A DNA stretch of 64,000 bases. Source: Affinundibacterium fentianense. Lineage in GTDB: Bacteria > Pseudomonadota > Gammaproteobacteria > Burkholderiales > Burkholderiaceae_D. Position numbers and translations under genes: made by a program. A model generated the notes under the pieces. The model was not told the DNA's origin, did no database searches, and worked only from the letters and a program-made list of their open reading frames with translations. Position 1 is the first letter of the stretch. Every line of letters starts with the position of its first letter. This document shows, one piece after another, positions 56,366 through 64,000 of this stretch. The stretch covers positions 434,001 to 498,000 of the forward strand of contig NZ_JAGSPJ010000002.1 of NCBI RefSeq assembly GCF_018139545.1, given 5' to 3'.

Positions 56366-56703
56366 GTTTTGCCGCCTAAACGAAAGGGCTTTTCAGCCTT
56401 AAATCCCAGTCTTTCTTTTGGTGGCATCTACTAGAGACAGACGCGCTTCACACCGAATACTGGGGAACTACGAATTGGGAGTCGGAACAGATTATTGTGC
56501 TGTTTTATTTTACGCGCAACAATAGACAATGTTCTAAGACAAAATAAGCTAGTGGCAACTACCGCTAGCATGAATGATTAATACAATCATTTAACTAAGT
56601 AGGGATCAACTTATCTCCCATACCTTTTCTGAAAACTAAAAAGGCTCTACCTATGGCAGAGCCTTTTTTTAAGCTTGCGCTTACAGCAAGTTGTCAGCTT
56701 AAA
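56366..56703. other. obgE-rpmA gap with terminator, no gene
   Basis: A 338-bp gap. The right part holds the rpmA terminator; the rest should carry the obgE promoter, but I cannot pick a clear pair of boxes. No open frame here is convincing. Confidence 0.6.
56638..56671 (-). terminator. Intrinsic terminator of rplU-rpmA
   Basis: Stem AAAAAGGCTCT with AGAGCCTTTTT and a nine-base loop, with A/T tracts on both sides. It lies 32 bp after the rpmA stop. Confidence 0.92.
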
Positions 56704-56961
56704 TTAAGCGGTAACAACAGTTACTGTTTGACGCTTCAACGCGCCTTTGATTGCAAATTGTACTTTGCCTGTTACCAAAGCGTACAAAGTGTGATCTTTA
56801 CCCATACCAACGCCTTCGCCTGCGTGTACTTTAGTACCGCGTTGACGAACGATGATACCGCCAGCATTGATAGCTTGGCCGCCGTAAACTTTAACGCCTA
56901 AGCGTTTTGACTCTGAGTCACGGCCGTTGCGCGTGGTGCCGCCGCCTTTTTTATGTGCCAT
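56704..56961 (-). CDS. rpmA: 50S ribosomal protein L27
   Basis: Ribosomal protein L27 of the 50S peptidyl-transferase region. The 85 residues begin [20 protein letters not shown], with the family stretch [21 protein letters not shown]. Full length for the family. It follows rplU on the same strand after 53 bp. Confidence 0.98.
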   Translation of the reverse strand: MAHKKGGGTTRNGRDSESKRLGVKVYGGQAINAGGIIVRQRGTKVHAGEGVGMGKDHTLYALVTGKVQFAIKGALKRQTVTVVTA

Positions 56962-57014
56962 TTAATAGCTCCTTGAAATCTAGTGAAATTGCTTACGTTA
57001 ATGAACAGTTAAGA

Positions 57015-57326
57015 TTAACCGTTGATAGAAACGATTTGCAGTTCAGTGTAATTTTGGCGATGACCTTGGCGCTTTTGGTAATGCTTACGACGACGCATTT
57101 TGAAAATGCGAACTTTGTCGTGACGACCGTGGTCGATTACCTTAGCCAGCACCGTAGCACCTGCGACCAATGGAGTACCAAATTTAATTGTTTCTCCAGC
57201 ACCCATAGCGAGTACTTGATCAATGGTGATTTCGGAGCCAATGTCTGCAGGTATCTGTTCTACTTTAAGTTTTTCACCAGCGACAACTTTATATTGTTTG
57301 CCACCGGTTTTTATGACCGCGTACAT
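57015..57326 (-). CDS. rplU: 50S ribosomal protein L21
   Basis: Ribosomal protein L21, 103 residues, the usual length. [14 protein letters not shown] is the family N-terminus and [14 protein letters not shown] the rRNA-contact region. A longer frame upstream to 57395 is not used: the ATG at 57326 follows GAGG at proper spacing. It is the first gene of rplU-rpmA and has a near-consensus promoter. Confidence 0.98.
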   Translation of the reverse strand: MYAVIKTGGKQYKVVAGEKLKVEQIPADIGSEITIDQVLAMGAGETIKFGTPLVAGATVLAKVIDHGRHDKVRIFKMRRRKHYQKRQGHRQNYTELQIVSING

Positions 57327-57406
57327 GTGAAACCTCATCAAATAAATAATAGGAATTCCCCGAAGCTCTTCTTGACATCGCCAACAAAAAATCAAGGGAA
57401 CTGCGG

Positions 57407-57435
57407 ATTATACATAACTTCAGAAGTAGGGTCAA
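57407..57435 (-). promoter_or_regulatory. Near-consensus sigma-70 promoter of rplU-rpmA
   Basis: On the minus strand TTGACC, a 17-base spacer and TATAAT, the last matching the consensus exactly. The -10 begins 86 bp before the rplU start. Confidence 0.92.
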
Positions 57436-57503
57436 AAGAAATTTGCATAAAAATTCAGCAATCGAATGCAAACTTGTATGCAAAGTAAATAAAAATATCA
57501 AGC

Positions 57504-58508
57504 TCATTTCACGCGTTGATTTGCCTTCCTTTGGTGCAACTGCGTCAACGCCTTCATTTCACGCCAAATTCTCGCGTTGCGCCAACCTGGTGCAGCCAGC
57601 TGCAAATCCCATAACGCAACACCGACACCCAATTTACTAGCATCACTCAAATGGGAAGAGATATCAGTACCGGTCCCACCCTCACCCCACTTAGCCATCC
57701 AAGTTGGCATCCCCATCAATATCTGATCCTTGCGAAAGCCAGCTCGTTCTGCGTAAGAAAGTTGCCAACTATACTTGAAGATCGCAGCCCCTCCTTCACA
57801 TGCTAGCTTCCCTTCAGGTCTGAAACTCACAGTACTCGCTTCAAATAAATCTTGATAGCCCATGCTATGAATTGTATCAACGTAATCTTTCCAATCGCTC
57901 CACCAACTCATGTTAGGCGCGTTAGCACAGGGACTATGAAAACTATCAACCGTTAATAATTTACCATTATTGCGCAATTTCAAGCCGAGTCTACGCACGA
58001 AATCAGCGTATGCAATACGATCGCTGTCGAATTCACCCTCTCCCTCCAAATCTAAATCAACCCCATCGAGGCCGTACTCATGGACGTTCTTCACCAACGC
58101 ATCAATAAATTCACTAGGATTATCCCGAAAGGCGCGACGTGCCAACTCCCAATCCCATTTTTTTGTTAACTGTGAATTATTATAGACAGTGAGTAATACT
58201 TTGATTTTACGTGCCTTAAGCCACGCCACCACCTGCTTCACTTGCCGTTTTTCAACACTTTGGCCAGTTTCGTTCTTAGGCGCCAACTGAATGCTCTTAC
58301 CGTCTATCGTCGGATTCCAAAATTGCAATCCAACTCGACTTAAGGTCGCCCCTATAAATGGATGAGTTGTCAAAATTTGCATCGACTTATCGATGCCATA
58401 GGCAGGAATCCATGACATTACCTGGAGCGGCTTTCCATTCGTTGCAGCAGCACACGATAGAGAACAGAAAAAAAGGAAAGTGACCAACAGTGTTCGACAA
58501 AATTTCAT
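57504..58508 (-). CDS. Exported GH18-family glycoside hydrolase-like protein
   Basis: A 334-residue protein from ATG 58508, with a signal peptide (MKFCRTLLVTFLFFCSL to about CAAAT). The frame is open 27 codons further upstream, but the leader fits the ATG at 58508. The catalytic-site motif of glycoside hydrolase family 18 is present: DGVDLDLEGEGEFD, of the DGxDxDxE form. N-terminal LQVMSWIPAYG and C-terminal GVALWDLQLAAPGW also fit a GH18 barrel. It should hydrolyse chitin-like or peptidoglycan-like beta-1,4 linkages outside the cytoplasm; the exact substrate is not predictable. It is transcribed alone, upstream of rplU. Confidence 0.82.
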   Translation of the reverse strand: MKFCRTLLVTFLFFCSLSCAAATNGKPLQVMSWIPAYGIDKSMQILTTHPFIGATLSRVGLQFWNPTIDGKSIQLAPKNETGQSVEKRQVKQVVAWLKARKIKVLLTVYNNSQLTKKWDWELARRAFRDNPSEFIDALVKNVHEYGLDGVDLDLEGEGEFDSDRIAYADFVRRLGLKLRNNGKLLTVDSFHSPCANAPNMSWWSDWKDYVDTIHSMGYQDLFEASTVSFRPEGKLACEGGAAIFKYSWQLSYAERAGFRKDQILMGMPTWMAKWGEGGTGTDISSHLSDASKLGVGVALWDLQLAAPGWRNARIWREMKALTQLHQRKANQRVK

Positions 58509-58743
58509 AAGCGGGGGATTCTCAAGGGAAAAAGAAGAAAAATCCGATAGGCTTGCTATCTCAGGGACCATTCTGCCGAAATTCCTCAAGGAAACAATTG
58601 GGGTTTTAGCTTACTGTCGGGCAATTTGCATGGGCGCGAAATGATCTAAAATCGACGCTAGATAACAATTTAATTCAAATCAACTCAATCAAACATTTGA
58701 CCACCCACCTTTCAATTGCGATACGCTACGATGAGGACTTCTT

Positions 58744-58771
58744 TTGCAGCTTTGCATAGGCATCGTATAAT
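58744..58771 (+). promoter_or_regulatory. Sigma-70 promoter of ispB
   Basis: TTGCAG, a 16-base spacer and a perfect TATAAT at 58766-58771. The gene starts 36 bp further on. Confidence 0.75.
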
Positions 58772-58807
58772 CACGGCACATTTCATTTGCTTTTGCAGGA
58801 TATTCCC

Positions 58808-59788
58808 TTGTCTGCCACGCCCAATCAAAACACTATTAATCAATTAATCGCACCAGAAATGGATGCGGTGAACTTGGTTATTCGCCAACAACTTCACTCT
58901 GATGTTGCACTAGTTAGTCAAATCTCCGAATATATTATCAATGCTGGGGGGAAACGAATTCGTCCGGTTCTTGTCTTGCTGATGGCAAAAGCGTACTCGT
59001 ATCAAGGCAAACATCATTACGATTTGGCCGCGATTGTTGAGTTCATTCATACCGCCACTTTATTGCACGACGATGTTGTTGATGAATCATCGATGCGCAG
59101 AGGTCGGCAGACAGCAAATGCACTGTTTGGCAATGCAGCATCGGTCTTGGTGGGTGACTTTTTGTACTCACGCGCTTTTCAAATGATGGTGTCAATCAAC
59201 AGCATGCAAATTATGCAAATCCTCGCTGATGCAACGAACGTCATCGCTGAAGGTGAAGTGTTGCAATTATTAAACATGCACGATCCTGACGTCACTGAAG
59301 AACGTTATTTAGAAGTGATTCGCTGCAAGACAGCAAAATTATTTGAGGCCGCTGCTGAGATAGGGGCGTTAATTAGCGGTGCAACGGCGAACCAAATTGC
59401 TGCGGCGGGCGAATATGGACGCTCACTCGGCACCGCATTTCAATTGATCGACGATGTCTTGGACTATTCTGGCAAAGCGGAAGAAATCGGTAAAAATGTC
59501 GGTGATGATCTACGTGAGGGCAAGCCAACCTTACCGCTGATTTATTTGATGAAGAATGGATCACTAGATGAACAAGCTCTCGTCAAAGCCTGTATCGAGC
59601 AGGGAGACGAATCAAAGTTCGATGCCATTTTGAATGCCATTACGCAGTCTGGCGCACTTGCATACACGAAAAATGCAGCATTTCAAGCTGCAGAGCGCGC
59701 TGCACTTGCCATTAATGACTTACCGGCGAGCCCATACAAGCAAGCCCTACTTGATCTCGCATTTCTCTCGGTCAATCGGAATCATTAA
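58808..59788 (+). CDS. ispB: Octaprenyl diphosphate synthase
   Basis: A long-chain trans-prenyl diphosphate synthase that makes the side chain of ubiquinone; 326 residues from a TTG at 58808, chosen because AGGA lies seven bases upstream (other TTGs at 58787 and 58793 are in frame). The two aspartate-rich motifs are LLHDDVVDESSMRRG (first) and QLIDDVLDYSG (second), and GGKRIRPVL is the FPP-binding site. In beta-proteobacteria this gene typically sits next to the pil genes, as here. Chain length (C40 or other) cannot be read from sequence. Confidence 0.93.
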   Translation: MSATPNQNTINQLIAPEMDAVNLVIRQQLHSDVALVSQISEYIINAGGKRIRPVLVLLMAKAYSYQGKHHYDLAAIVEFIHTATLLHDDVVDESSMRRGRQTANALFGNAASVLVGDFLYSRAFQMMVSINSMQIMQILADATNVIAEGEVLQLLNMHDPDVTEERYLEVIRCKTAKLFEAAAEIGALISGATANQIAAAGEYGRSLGTAFQLIDDVLDYSGKAEEIGKNVGDDLREGKPTLPLIYLMKNGSLDEQALVKACIEQGDESKFDAILNAITQSGALAYTKNAAFQAAERAALAINDLPASPYKQALLDLAFLSVNRNH

Positions 59789-60108
59789 TTCAAAGCAAAC
59801 CTGGTCGAATGGTGCTTTCACCAGGTTCGTCAAGACGTTCCGATCTATCGCAATCGTACCTTTAAGACAACAGAAGCAGATTGAACTTAGGACGCCGGAC
59901 TCAAAGAGTCTCGATTGCAGCTTTAGAGCTATTTTTCTGTCGCTTGCCTTATAGCTTGCCTTATAAATACCTGTCAAATACCTGTCAAAGCTGACAGATC
60001 AGCGTTTTTATCATACACAAACAAAGTAAACTCCCTGTTTACAAAAGTCTTACTTAGTTGCATTATCACAAAGCAACCATTTTCACTCTTAATTTCTGTG
60101 CGAGAACT
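59789..60108. other. ispB-pilB intergenic region with short repeats
   Basis: No gene. It contains AACCTGGT with its inverted copy ACCAGGTT (59798-59827), which may help end ispB transcription; two adjacent duplications near 59941-59990 (GCTTGCCTTATA twice, then AATACCTGTC twice); and a dyad GTAAAC-N5-GTTTAC at 60026-60042. The pilB promoter should be here. Confidence 0.6.
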
Positions 60109-61836
60109 ATGTCAGCTGTCCCACCCAATTCTGCATCGACACCGCCTGCTTCGGGGCTTGCTCGTGCTTTAGCGCAAGCGAATTTACTTACCCCAACGCA
60201 ACTAGATGCGATACAGAAAAAGGTTCAACTTGAGAAAAGTCAGTTCCTCGATGCATTGCTTCAAAACGGTGCGATCAATGCGCGCGATCTAGCGACGTTC
60301 TGCTCCGAAACCTTCGGCTACCCTCAGCTTGATTTAAGTGTCTTTGACGAAGCAATGTTGCCAGAGAAAATCATCGATATGAAGATGATGCAAACCCAGC
60401 GTGTGGTTGCTCTGGCCAAAAAAGGCAATAAAGTTTCGATAGGCATCTCTGATCCGACTAATACGATAGCCATTGACCAGATCAAATTTCAGACTGGTCT
60501 CAGCGTCGATATCGTGATTGTGCAGCATGACATATTGCAAAAGCTGATCGATAAAATAAGTAAATCATCTGAGCAGTCCATTACCGATTTGGCGGGCGAT
60601 GATTTTGAAATTGAATTCAAAGAAGAAGATCTGAATTCAGGTGTAGCGGACACACAAGCGGCGGAAATTGACGACGCACCTGTCGTTAAATTTTTGCAAA
60701 AAATGCTGGTCGATGCAATCAATATGGGCGCATCCGATCTCCATTTCGAACCATTTGAGAAGTTCTACCGAATTCGCTTTCGTGTCGATGGTGAGCTAAG
60801 AGAAATTGCACAACCTCCCCTCGCGATTAAAGACAAGCTCGTATCACGGATTAAAGTCATTTCGAAATTAGATATTTCTGAGAAGCGTGTACCCCAAGAT
60901 GGGCGGATGAAACTTGTTTTGTCCGCGAACAAAGCAATCGATTTCCGGGTCAGTACTCTCCCCACATTGTTTGGCGAAAAAATCGTAATGCGTATTTTGG
61001 ATGGCTCCCAAGCGCAAATGGGGATTGATGCTCTCGGCTATGATCCTGATCAAAAAGAAATTCTTTTGGACGCTATTCAGCGCCCGTACGGCATGGTGCT
61101 TGTGACAGGACCAACAGGCTCCGGTAAAACCGTTTCGCTCTATACATGCCTCAACGTAATTAATAAGCCAGGGATCAATATTTCTACCGCTGAGGATCCC
61201 GCAGAGATCAACTTACCGGGGGTCAATCAAGTCAACATCAATGATAAGGCGGGCTTAACTTTCCCAGTGGCACTGAAATCATTCTTACGTCAAGATCCTG
61301 ACATTATCATGGTCGGTGAGATTCGTGACCTTGAAACCGCTGACATTGCGATCAAAGCGGCGCAAACAGGTCACATGGTTTTCTCGACCCTACATACCAA
61401 TGATGCGCCCTCCACTCTCACTCGCTTAATGAATATGGGCGTCGCTCCTTTCAATATTGCGTCTTCTGTAATCTTAATTACAGCACAACGACTGGCACGT
61501 CGCCTTTGCACGTGCAAGAAACCTGTTGACGTTTTAGATGAAGTCCTGTTGGCTGCCGGTTTCTTAGAAGATGAATTGGATGGGACTTGGAAACCCTACG
61601 GCCCAGTTGGCTGCGAGCGTTGCAGTGGATCCGGCTATAAAGGTCGAGTAGGTATTTATCAAATCATGCCGATTACTGAAGAAATCGAAAAAATTATTTT
61701 GGCCAATGGTACTTCCTTAGAAATCCGCAAGCAGTCTGAAGCAGATGGGGTTAAAGGATTGCGTCGCTCTGGATTAATGAAAGTCCGTCAGGGCTTGACG
61801 AGCCTTGAAGAAGTACTTGGCTGTACAAACGAATAA
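60109..61836 (+). CDS. pilB: Type IV pilus assembly ATPase PilB
   Basis: The extension ATPase that drives pilin polymerisation, 575 residues from ATG 60109 (a TTG at 60058 is in frame but less likely). Residues about 20-170 are an MshEN-type N-terminal domain and the rest the GspE/PilB core: Walker A with K340 in GPTGSGKT, the Asp box near LRQDPDIIMVGEIRD, Walker B and His box (AAQTGHMVFSTLHTND), and a tetracysteine zinc site (CTCKKP and CERCSGSGY). It is the first gene of the pilB-pilC-pilD-coaE run. Confidence 0.96.
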   Translation: MSAVPPNSASTPPASGLARALAQANLLTPTQLDAIQKKVQLEKSQFLDALLQNGAINARDLATFCSETFGYPQLDLSVFDEAMLPEKIIDMKMMQTQRVVALAKKGNKVSIGISDPTNTIAIDQIKFQTGLSVDIVIVQHDILQKLIDKISKSSEQSITDLAGDDFEIEFKEEDLNSGVADTQAAEIDDAPVVKFLQKMLVDAINMGASDLHFEPFEKFYRIRFRVDGELREIAQPPLAIKDKLVSRIKVISKLDISEKRVPQDGRMKLVLSANKAIDFRVSTLPTLFGEKIVMRILDGSQAQMGIDALGYDPDQKEILLDAIQRPYGMVLVTGPTGSGKTVSLYTCLNVINKPGINISTAEDPAEINLPGVNQVNINDKAGLTFPVALKSFLRQDPDIIMVGEIRDLETADIAIKAAQTGHMVFSTLHTNDAPSTLTRLMNMGVAPFNIASSVILITAQRLARRLCTCKKPVDVLDEVLLAAGFLEDELDGTWKPYGPVGCERCSGSGYKGRVGIYQIMPITEEIEKIILANGTSLEIRKQSEADGVKGLRRSGLMKVRQGLTSLEEVLGCTNE

Positions 61837-61854
61837 AAATAAGAGGAACCGGAG

Positions 61855-63087
61855 ATGGCTACATCATCAAACAGAAGTAATAAACCGTCTCAAGTCAAAG
61901 AGAATCTTTATTCTTGGGAAGGAAAAGACAAACAAGGCAAGTCTGTCAAAGGTGAATTGCGCGCTGGGGGCGAAGCGATCGTCAGCGCCACATTACGTCG
62001 ACAAGGCGTAATGGTCACCAAGATTAAGAAGAAAAGTTACAGCTCGGGAAAGAAAATTACCGACAAAGACATCACACTTTTCACACGTCAATTGGCCACA
62101 ATGATGAAGGCTGGCGTTCCCCTCTTGCAGTCTTTTGACATTGTCGGAAAGGGACATGCCAATCCATCCGTGTCTAAATTATTGTTGGATATCCGTTCAG
62201 ATATCGAAACTGGTACCAGCCTAAATCAGGCTTTCCGTAAATATCCTTTGTATTTCGACCCGCTATTTTGCAATTTAGTGGGCGCTGGTGAACAGGCGGG
62301 TATTTTAGAAGATTTGTTAACCCGGTTAGCGATTTACAAAGAAAAAACCCTTGCTATCAAAGCAAAAATTAAATCAGCACTCACCTATCCGATCGCGATT
62401 CTTTCGATTGCCTTCATCGTCACTGCAGTGATTATGATTTGGGTAGTTCCTGCCTTTAAGGAAGTTTTTAAGAGCTTCGGCGCGGATTTACCAGCACCGA
62501 CATTAATGGTGATGGCGATCTCCGATTTTGTCGTTGCCAATTGGTATTTTATCTTTGGTGGGCTGTTCGGATCATTGTATTTCTTCTTCCAATCATGGCG
62601 TCGCTCATTGGAAATGCAACGTTTCATGGATAGAGCCCTACTACAAGCACCGATTTTTGGTGAAGTCATTCGAAAAGCAACCATTGCCCGTTGGACACGG
62701 ACATTGGCAACCATGTTTGCCGCCGGGGTGCCACTCGTCGAAGCACTTGACTCCGTTGGTGGCGCATCGGGTAATGCCGTGTATTTAGACGCAACGATTA
62801 AAATTCAGACCGAAGTCACCACTGGCACAAGCCTGACAGTAGCAATGCAAAATGCTGGCGTATTTCCAAGCATGGTGACGCAAATGGTCGCCATCGGTGA
62901 AGAATCAGGTGCACTCGATGGCATGCTCGGCAAAGTTGCTGATTTTTATGAAGAAGAAGTTGACGATGCCGTTGCCAATCTAGCGTCATTGATGGAACCA
63001 ATGATTATGGCAATTCTCGGCGTCATCATTGGTGGTTTAGTTGTTGCGATGTACTTGCCTATCTTTAAATTGGGTGCGGTGGTTTAA
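61855..63087 (+). CDS. pilC: Type IV pilus inner-membrane platform protein PilC
   Basis: A 410-residue GspF-family protein with two T2SSF domains (around TLFTRQLATMMKAGVPLLQS and RWTRTLATMFAAGVPLVEAL) and three membrane segments near 175-200, 225-245 and 380-400. It anchors the PilB and PilT motors at the inner membrane. GGAACCGGAG precedes the ATG. Its stop shares one base with the pilD start, so the two are translationally coupled. Confidence 0.96.
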   Translation: MATSSNRSNKPSQVKENLYSWEGKDKQGKSVKGELRAGGEAIVSATLRRQGVMVTKIKKKSYSSGKKITDKDITLFTRQLATMMKAGVPLLQSFDIVGKGHANPSVSKLLLDIRSDIETGTSLNQAFRKYPLYFDPLFCNLVGAGEQAGILEDLLTRLAIYKEKTLAIKAKIKSALTYPIAILSIAFIVTAVIMIWVVPAFKEVFKSFGADLPAPTLMVMAISDFVVANWYFIFGGLFGSLYFFFQSWRRSLEMQRFMDRALLQAPIFGEVIRKATIARWTRTLATMFAAGVPLVEALDSVGGASGNAVYLDATIKIQTEVTTGTSLTVAMQNAGVFPSMVTQMVAIGEESGALDGMLGKVADFYEEEVDDAVANLASLMEPMIMAILGVIIGGLVVAMYLPIFKLGAVV

Positions 63088-63953
63088 TGGTCGACTTATT
63101 TCTTTTCACAGCACCTCAAAATGCACTCAGTGCTGGCTTTTTTGGCATTCTAGGCTTACTGATTGGTAGTTTCTTAAACGTCGTTATTCATCGCATGCCA
63201 ATCATGATGCAGCGAGAGTCGGATAATTATGTCGCCAGCGAATCGGGCAAAGAACTAGTCCACACCAGTCCGTACAATTTAATCGTTCCTCGTTCAGCTT
63301 GCCCACATTGCAAACACCCAATAAGTGCATGGGAAAATATACCTATTGTTAGCTACCTAGTCATTGGTGGAAAGTGCCGGGGATGCAAAGCACATATCTC
63401 AATTCGCTATCCGACAATTGAGGCTTTAACTGGATTATTGTCTGGATACATGATCTGGCATTTTGGTAGTGGCACAGCAGGAATGGCTGCCGTTGTTTTT
63501 GTTTGGTTTTTGATCGCAATGACATTCATCGATGCCGATACCCAACTACTTCCGGATGACTTAACGCTACCCTTACTCTGGGGAGGCCTTTTAGTCAATT
63601 TGTATAGCACCTTCACCTCTCTAGACAATGCAGTGATTGGTGCCGCAGCAGGTTACTTATCGCTTTGGTCCGTATATTGGGCATTTAAACTCATCACAGG
63701 TAAAGAGGGAATGGGCTATGGCGACTTTAAATTACTCGCCGCACTGGGTGCATGGATGGGCTGGAGCATGCTCCCTTTAATCATATTGCTATCCTCCGCG
63801 GTTGGCGCAATCATCGGTGTCAGCATGATCGTGCTCGGTAAGTTGGGTAAAGGGAAGCCAATACCATTCGGACCCTATCTTGCCATCGCAGGTCTTATCG
63901 CGTTTGTGTGGGGGCCGACGATCAATCGTCAATATTTAGGACTGATGGCCTGA
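63087..63953 (+). CDS. pilD: Prepilin leader peptidase/N-methyltransferase PilD
   Basis: An inner-membrane bifunctional enzyme that cleaves type IV prepilins and methylates the new N-terminus; 288 residues with about seven membrane segments. The N-terminal zinc loop is CPHCKHP (C72, C75) and CRGCKAH (C97, C100); the peptidase aspartates lie in FIDADTQLLPDDL and GYGDFKLLAALGA. The start overlaps the pilC stop by one base. Confidence 0.96.
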   Translation: MVDLFLFTAPQNALSAGFFGILGLLIGSFLNVVIHRMPIMMQRESDNYVASESGKELVHTSPYNLIVPRSACPHCKHPISAWENIPIVSYLVIGGKCRGCKAHISIRYPTIEALTGLLSGYMIWHFGSGTAGMAAVVFVWFLIAMTFIDADTQLLPDDLTLPLLWGGLLVNLYSTFTSLDNAVIGAAAGYLSLWSVYWAFKLITGKEGMGYGDFKLLAALGAWMGWSMLPLIILLSSAVGAIIGVSMIVLGKLGKGKPIPFGPYLAIAGLIAFVWGPTINRQYLGLMA

Positions 63954-63954
63954 C

Positions 63955-64000
63955 ATGTCTTTTGACGGCACACAACAGTTTTACATCGGTTTAACTGGTG
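63955..64000 (+). CDS. coaE: Dephospho-CoA kinase, N-terminal fragment cut by window end
   Basis: Only the first 15 codons are visible. They read MSFDGTQQFYIGLTG, and IGLTG is the start of the CoaE P-loop. The position directly after pilD, with one base between, fits the standard pilB-pilC-pilD-coaE order of beta-proteobacteria. CoaE does the last step of coenzyme A synthesis. Confidence 0.75.
   Translation, partial: MSFDGTQQFYIGLTG

Noticed and set aside
1-64000. CRISPR array, toxin-antitoxin pair, prophage or complete insertion sequence
   Set aside because: No regularly spaced direct repeats, no cas, phage structural or transposase gene could be recognised on either strand.

Overview
The window is a stretch of a betaproteobacterial chromosome, most likely Burkholderiales and close to Oxalobacteraceae such as Undibacterium. 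This is inferred from protein style and gene order (glyQ-glyS-gmhB-plsC; lptD-surA-pdxA-rsmA-pgi facing amgK-murU; rplU-rpmA-obgE-proB; ispB, then pilB-pilC-pilD-coaE) and from a moderate GC content. No species can be named from sequence alone. About 51 protein genes, one tRNA gene and one decayed gene can be supported.

Layout. 0.4-6 kb: a 1677-residue CHASE/multi-PAS hybrid histidine kinase and a stand-alone receiver. 6.2-15 kb: an M50-type intramembrane protease, a periplasmic S9 peptidase, two poorly characterised genes (a secreted protein and a 3'-5' exonuclease), a GIN-domain secreted protein with a small membrane protein, and a cytochrome c. 15-21.4 kb: glycyl-tRNA synthetase, heptose and phospholipid synthesis genes, a YgjP-like metalloprotein and glyoxalase I. 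21.5-31.2 kb: the outer-membrane assembly and vitamin B6 run lptD-surA-pdxA-rsmA-pgi, divergent from the peptidoglycan recycling pair amgK-murU. 31.3-37.7 kb: two UbiH/UbiF-type monooxygenases around an M61 peptidase, a DUF3429 membrane protein, a MobA-like nucleotidyltransferase and DsbC. 37.9 kb: tRNA-Phe, followed by about 2 kb of AT-rich accessory DNA with one orphan secreted protein, a gene broken by two in-frame stops, and a small inverted-repeat element. 40-45.6 kb: a DUF2130 protein and a two-gene DNA-repair operon (FAN1-like VRR-NUC nuclease and a nuclease-helicase fusion), preceded by a LexA-type dyad. 46.3-50.4 kb: a GGDEF/EAL protein, a predicted outer-membrane protein and a cupredoxin in one apparent operon. 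50.4-53.5 kb: small genes, an OmpA-like barrel, and an Lrp regulator divergent from arginase. 53.6-58.5 kb: proB, obgE, rpmA, rplU and a GH18 protein. 58.8-64 kb: ispB and the type IV pilus assembly genes pilB-pilC-pilD, running into the first 46 bases of coaE.

Most of the window is housekeeping. The parts that deserve attention are the predicted SOS-controlled nuclease/helicase operon, the c-di-GMP/barrel/cupredoxin triad, the tRNA-Phe-linked accessory segment, a REP-like repeat pair at 18.3 and 21.4 kb, and the GIN-repeat protein. I found no CRISPR array, no complete insertion sequence, no prophage and no clearly new multi-gene defence system.
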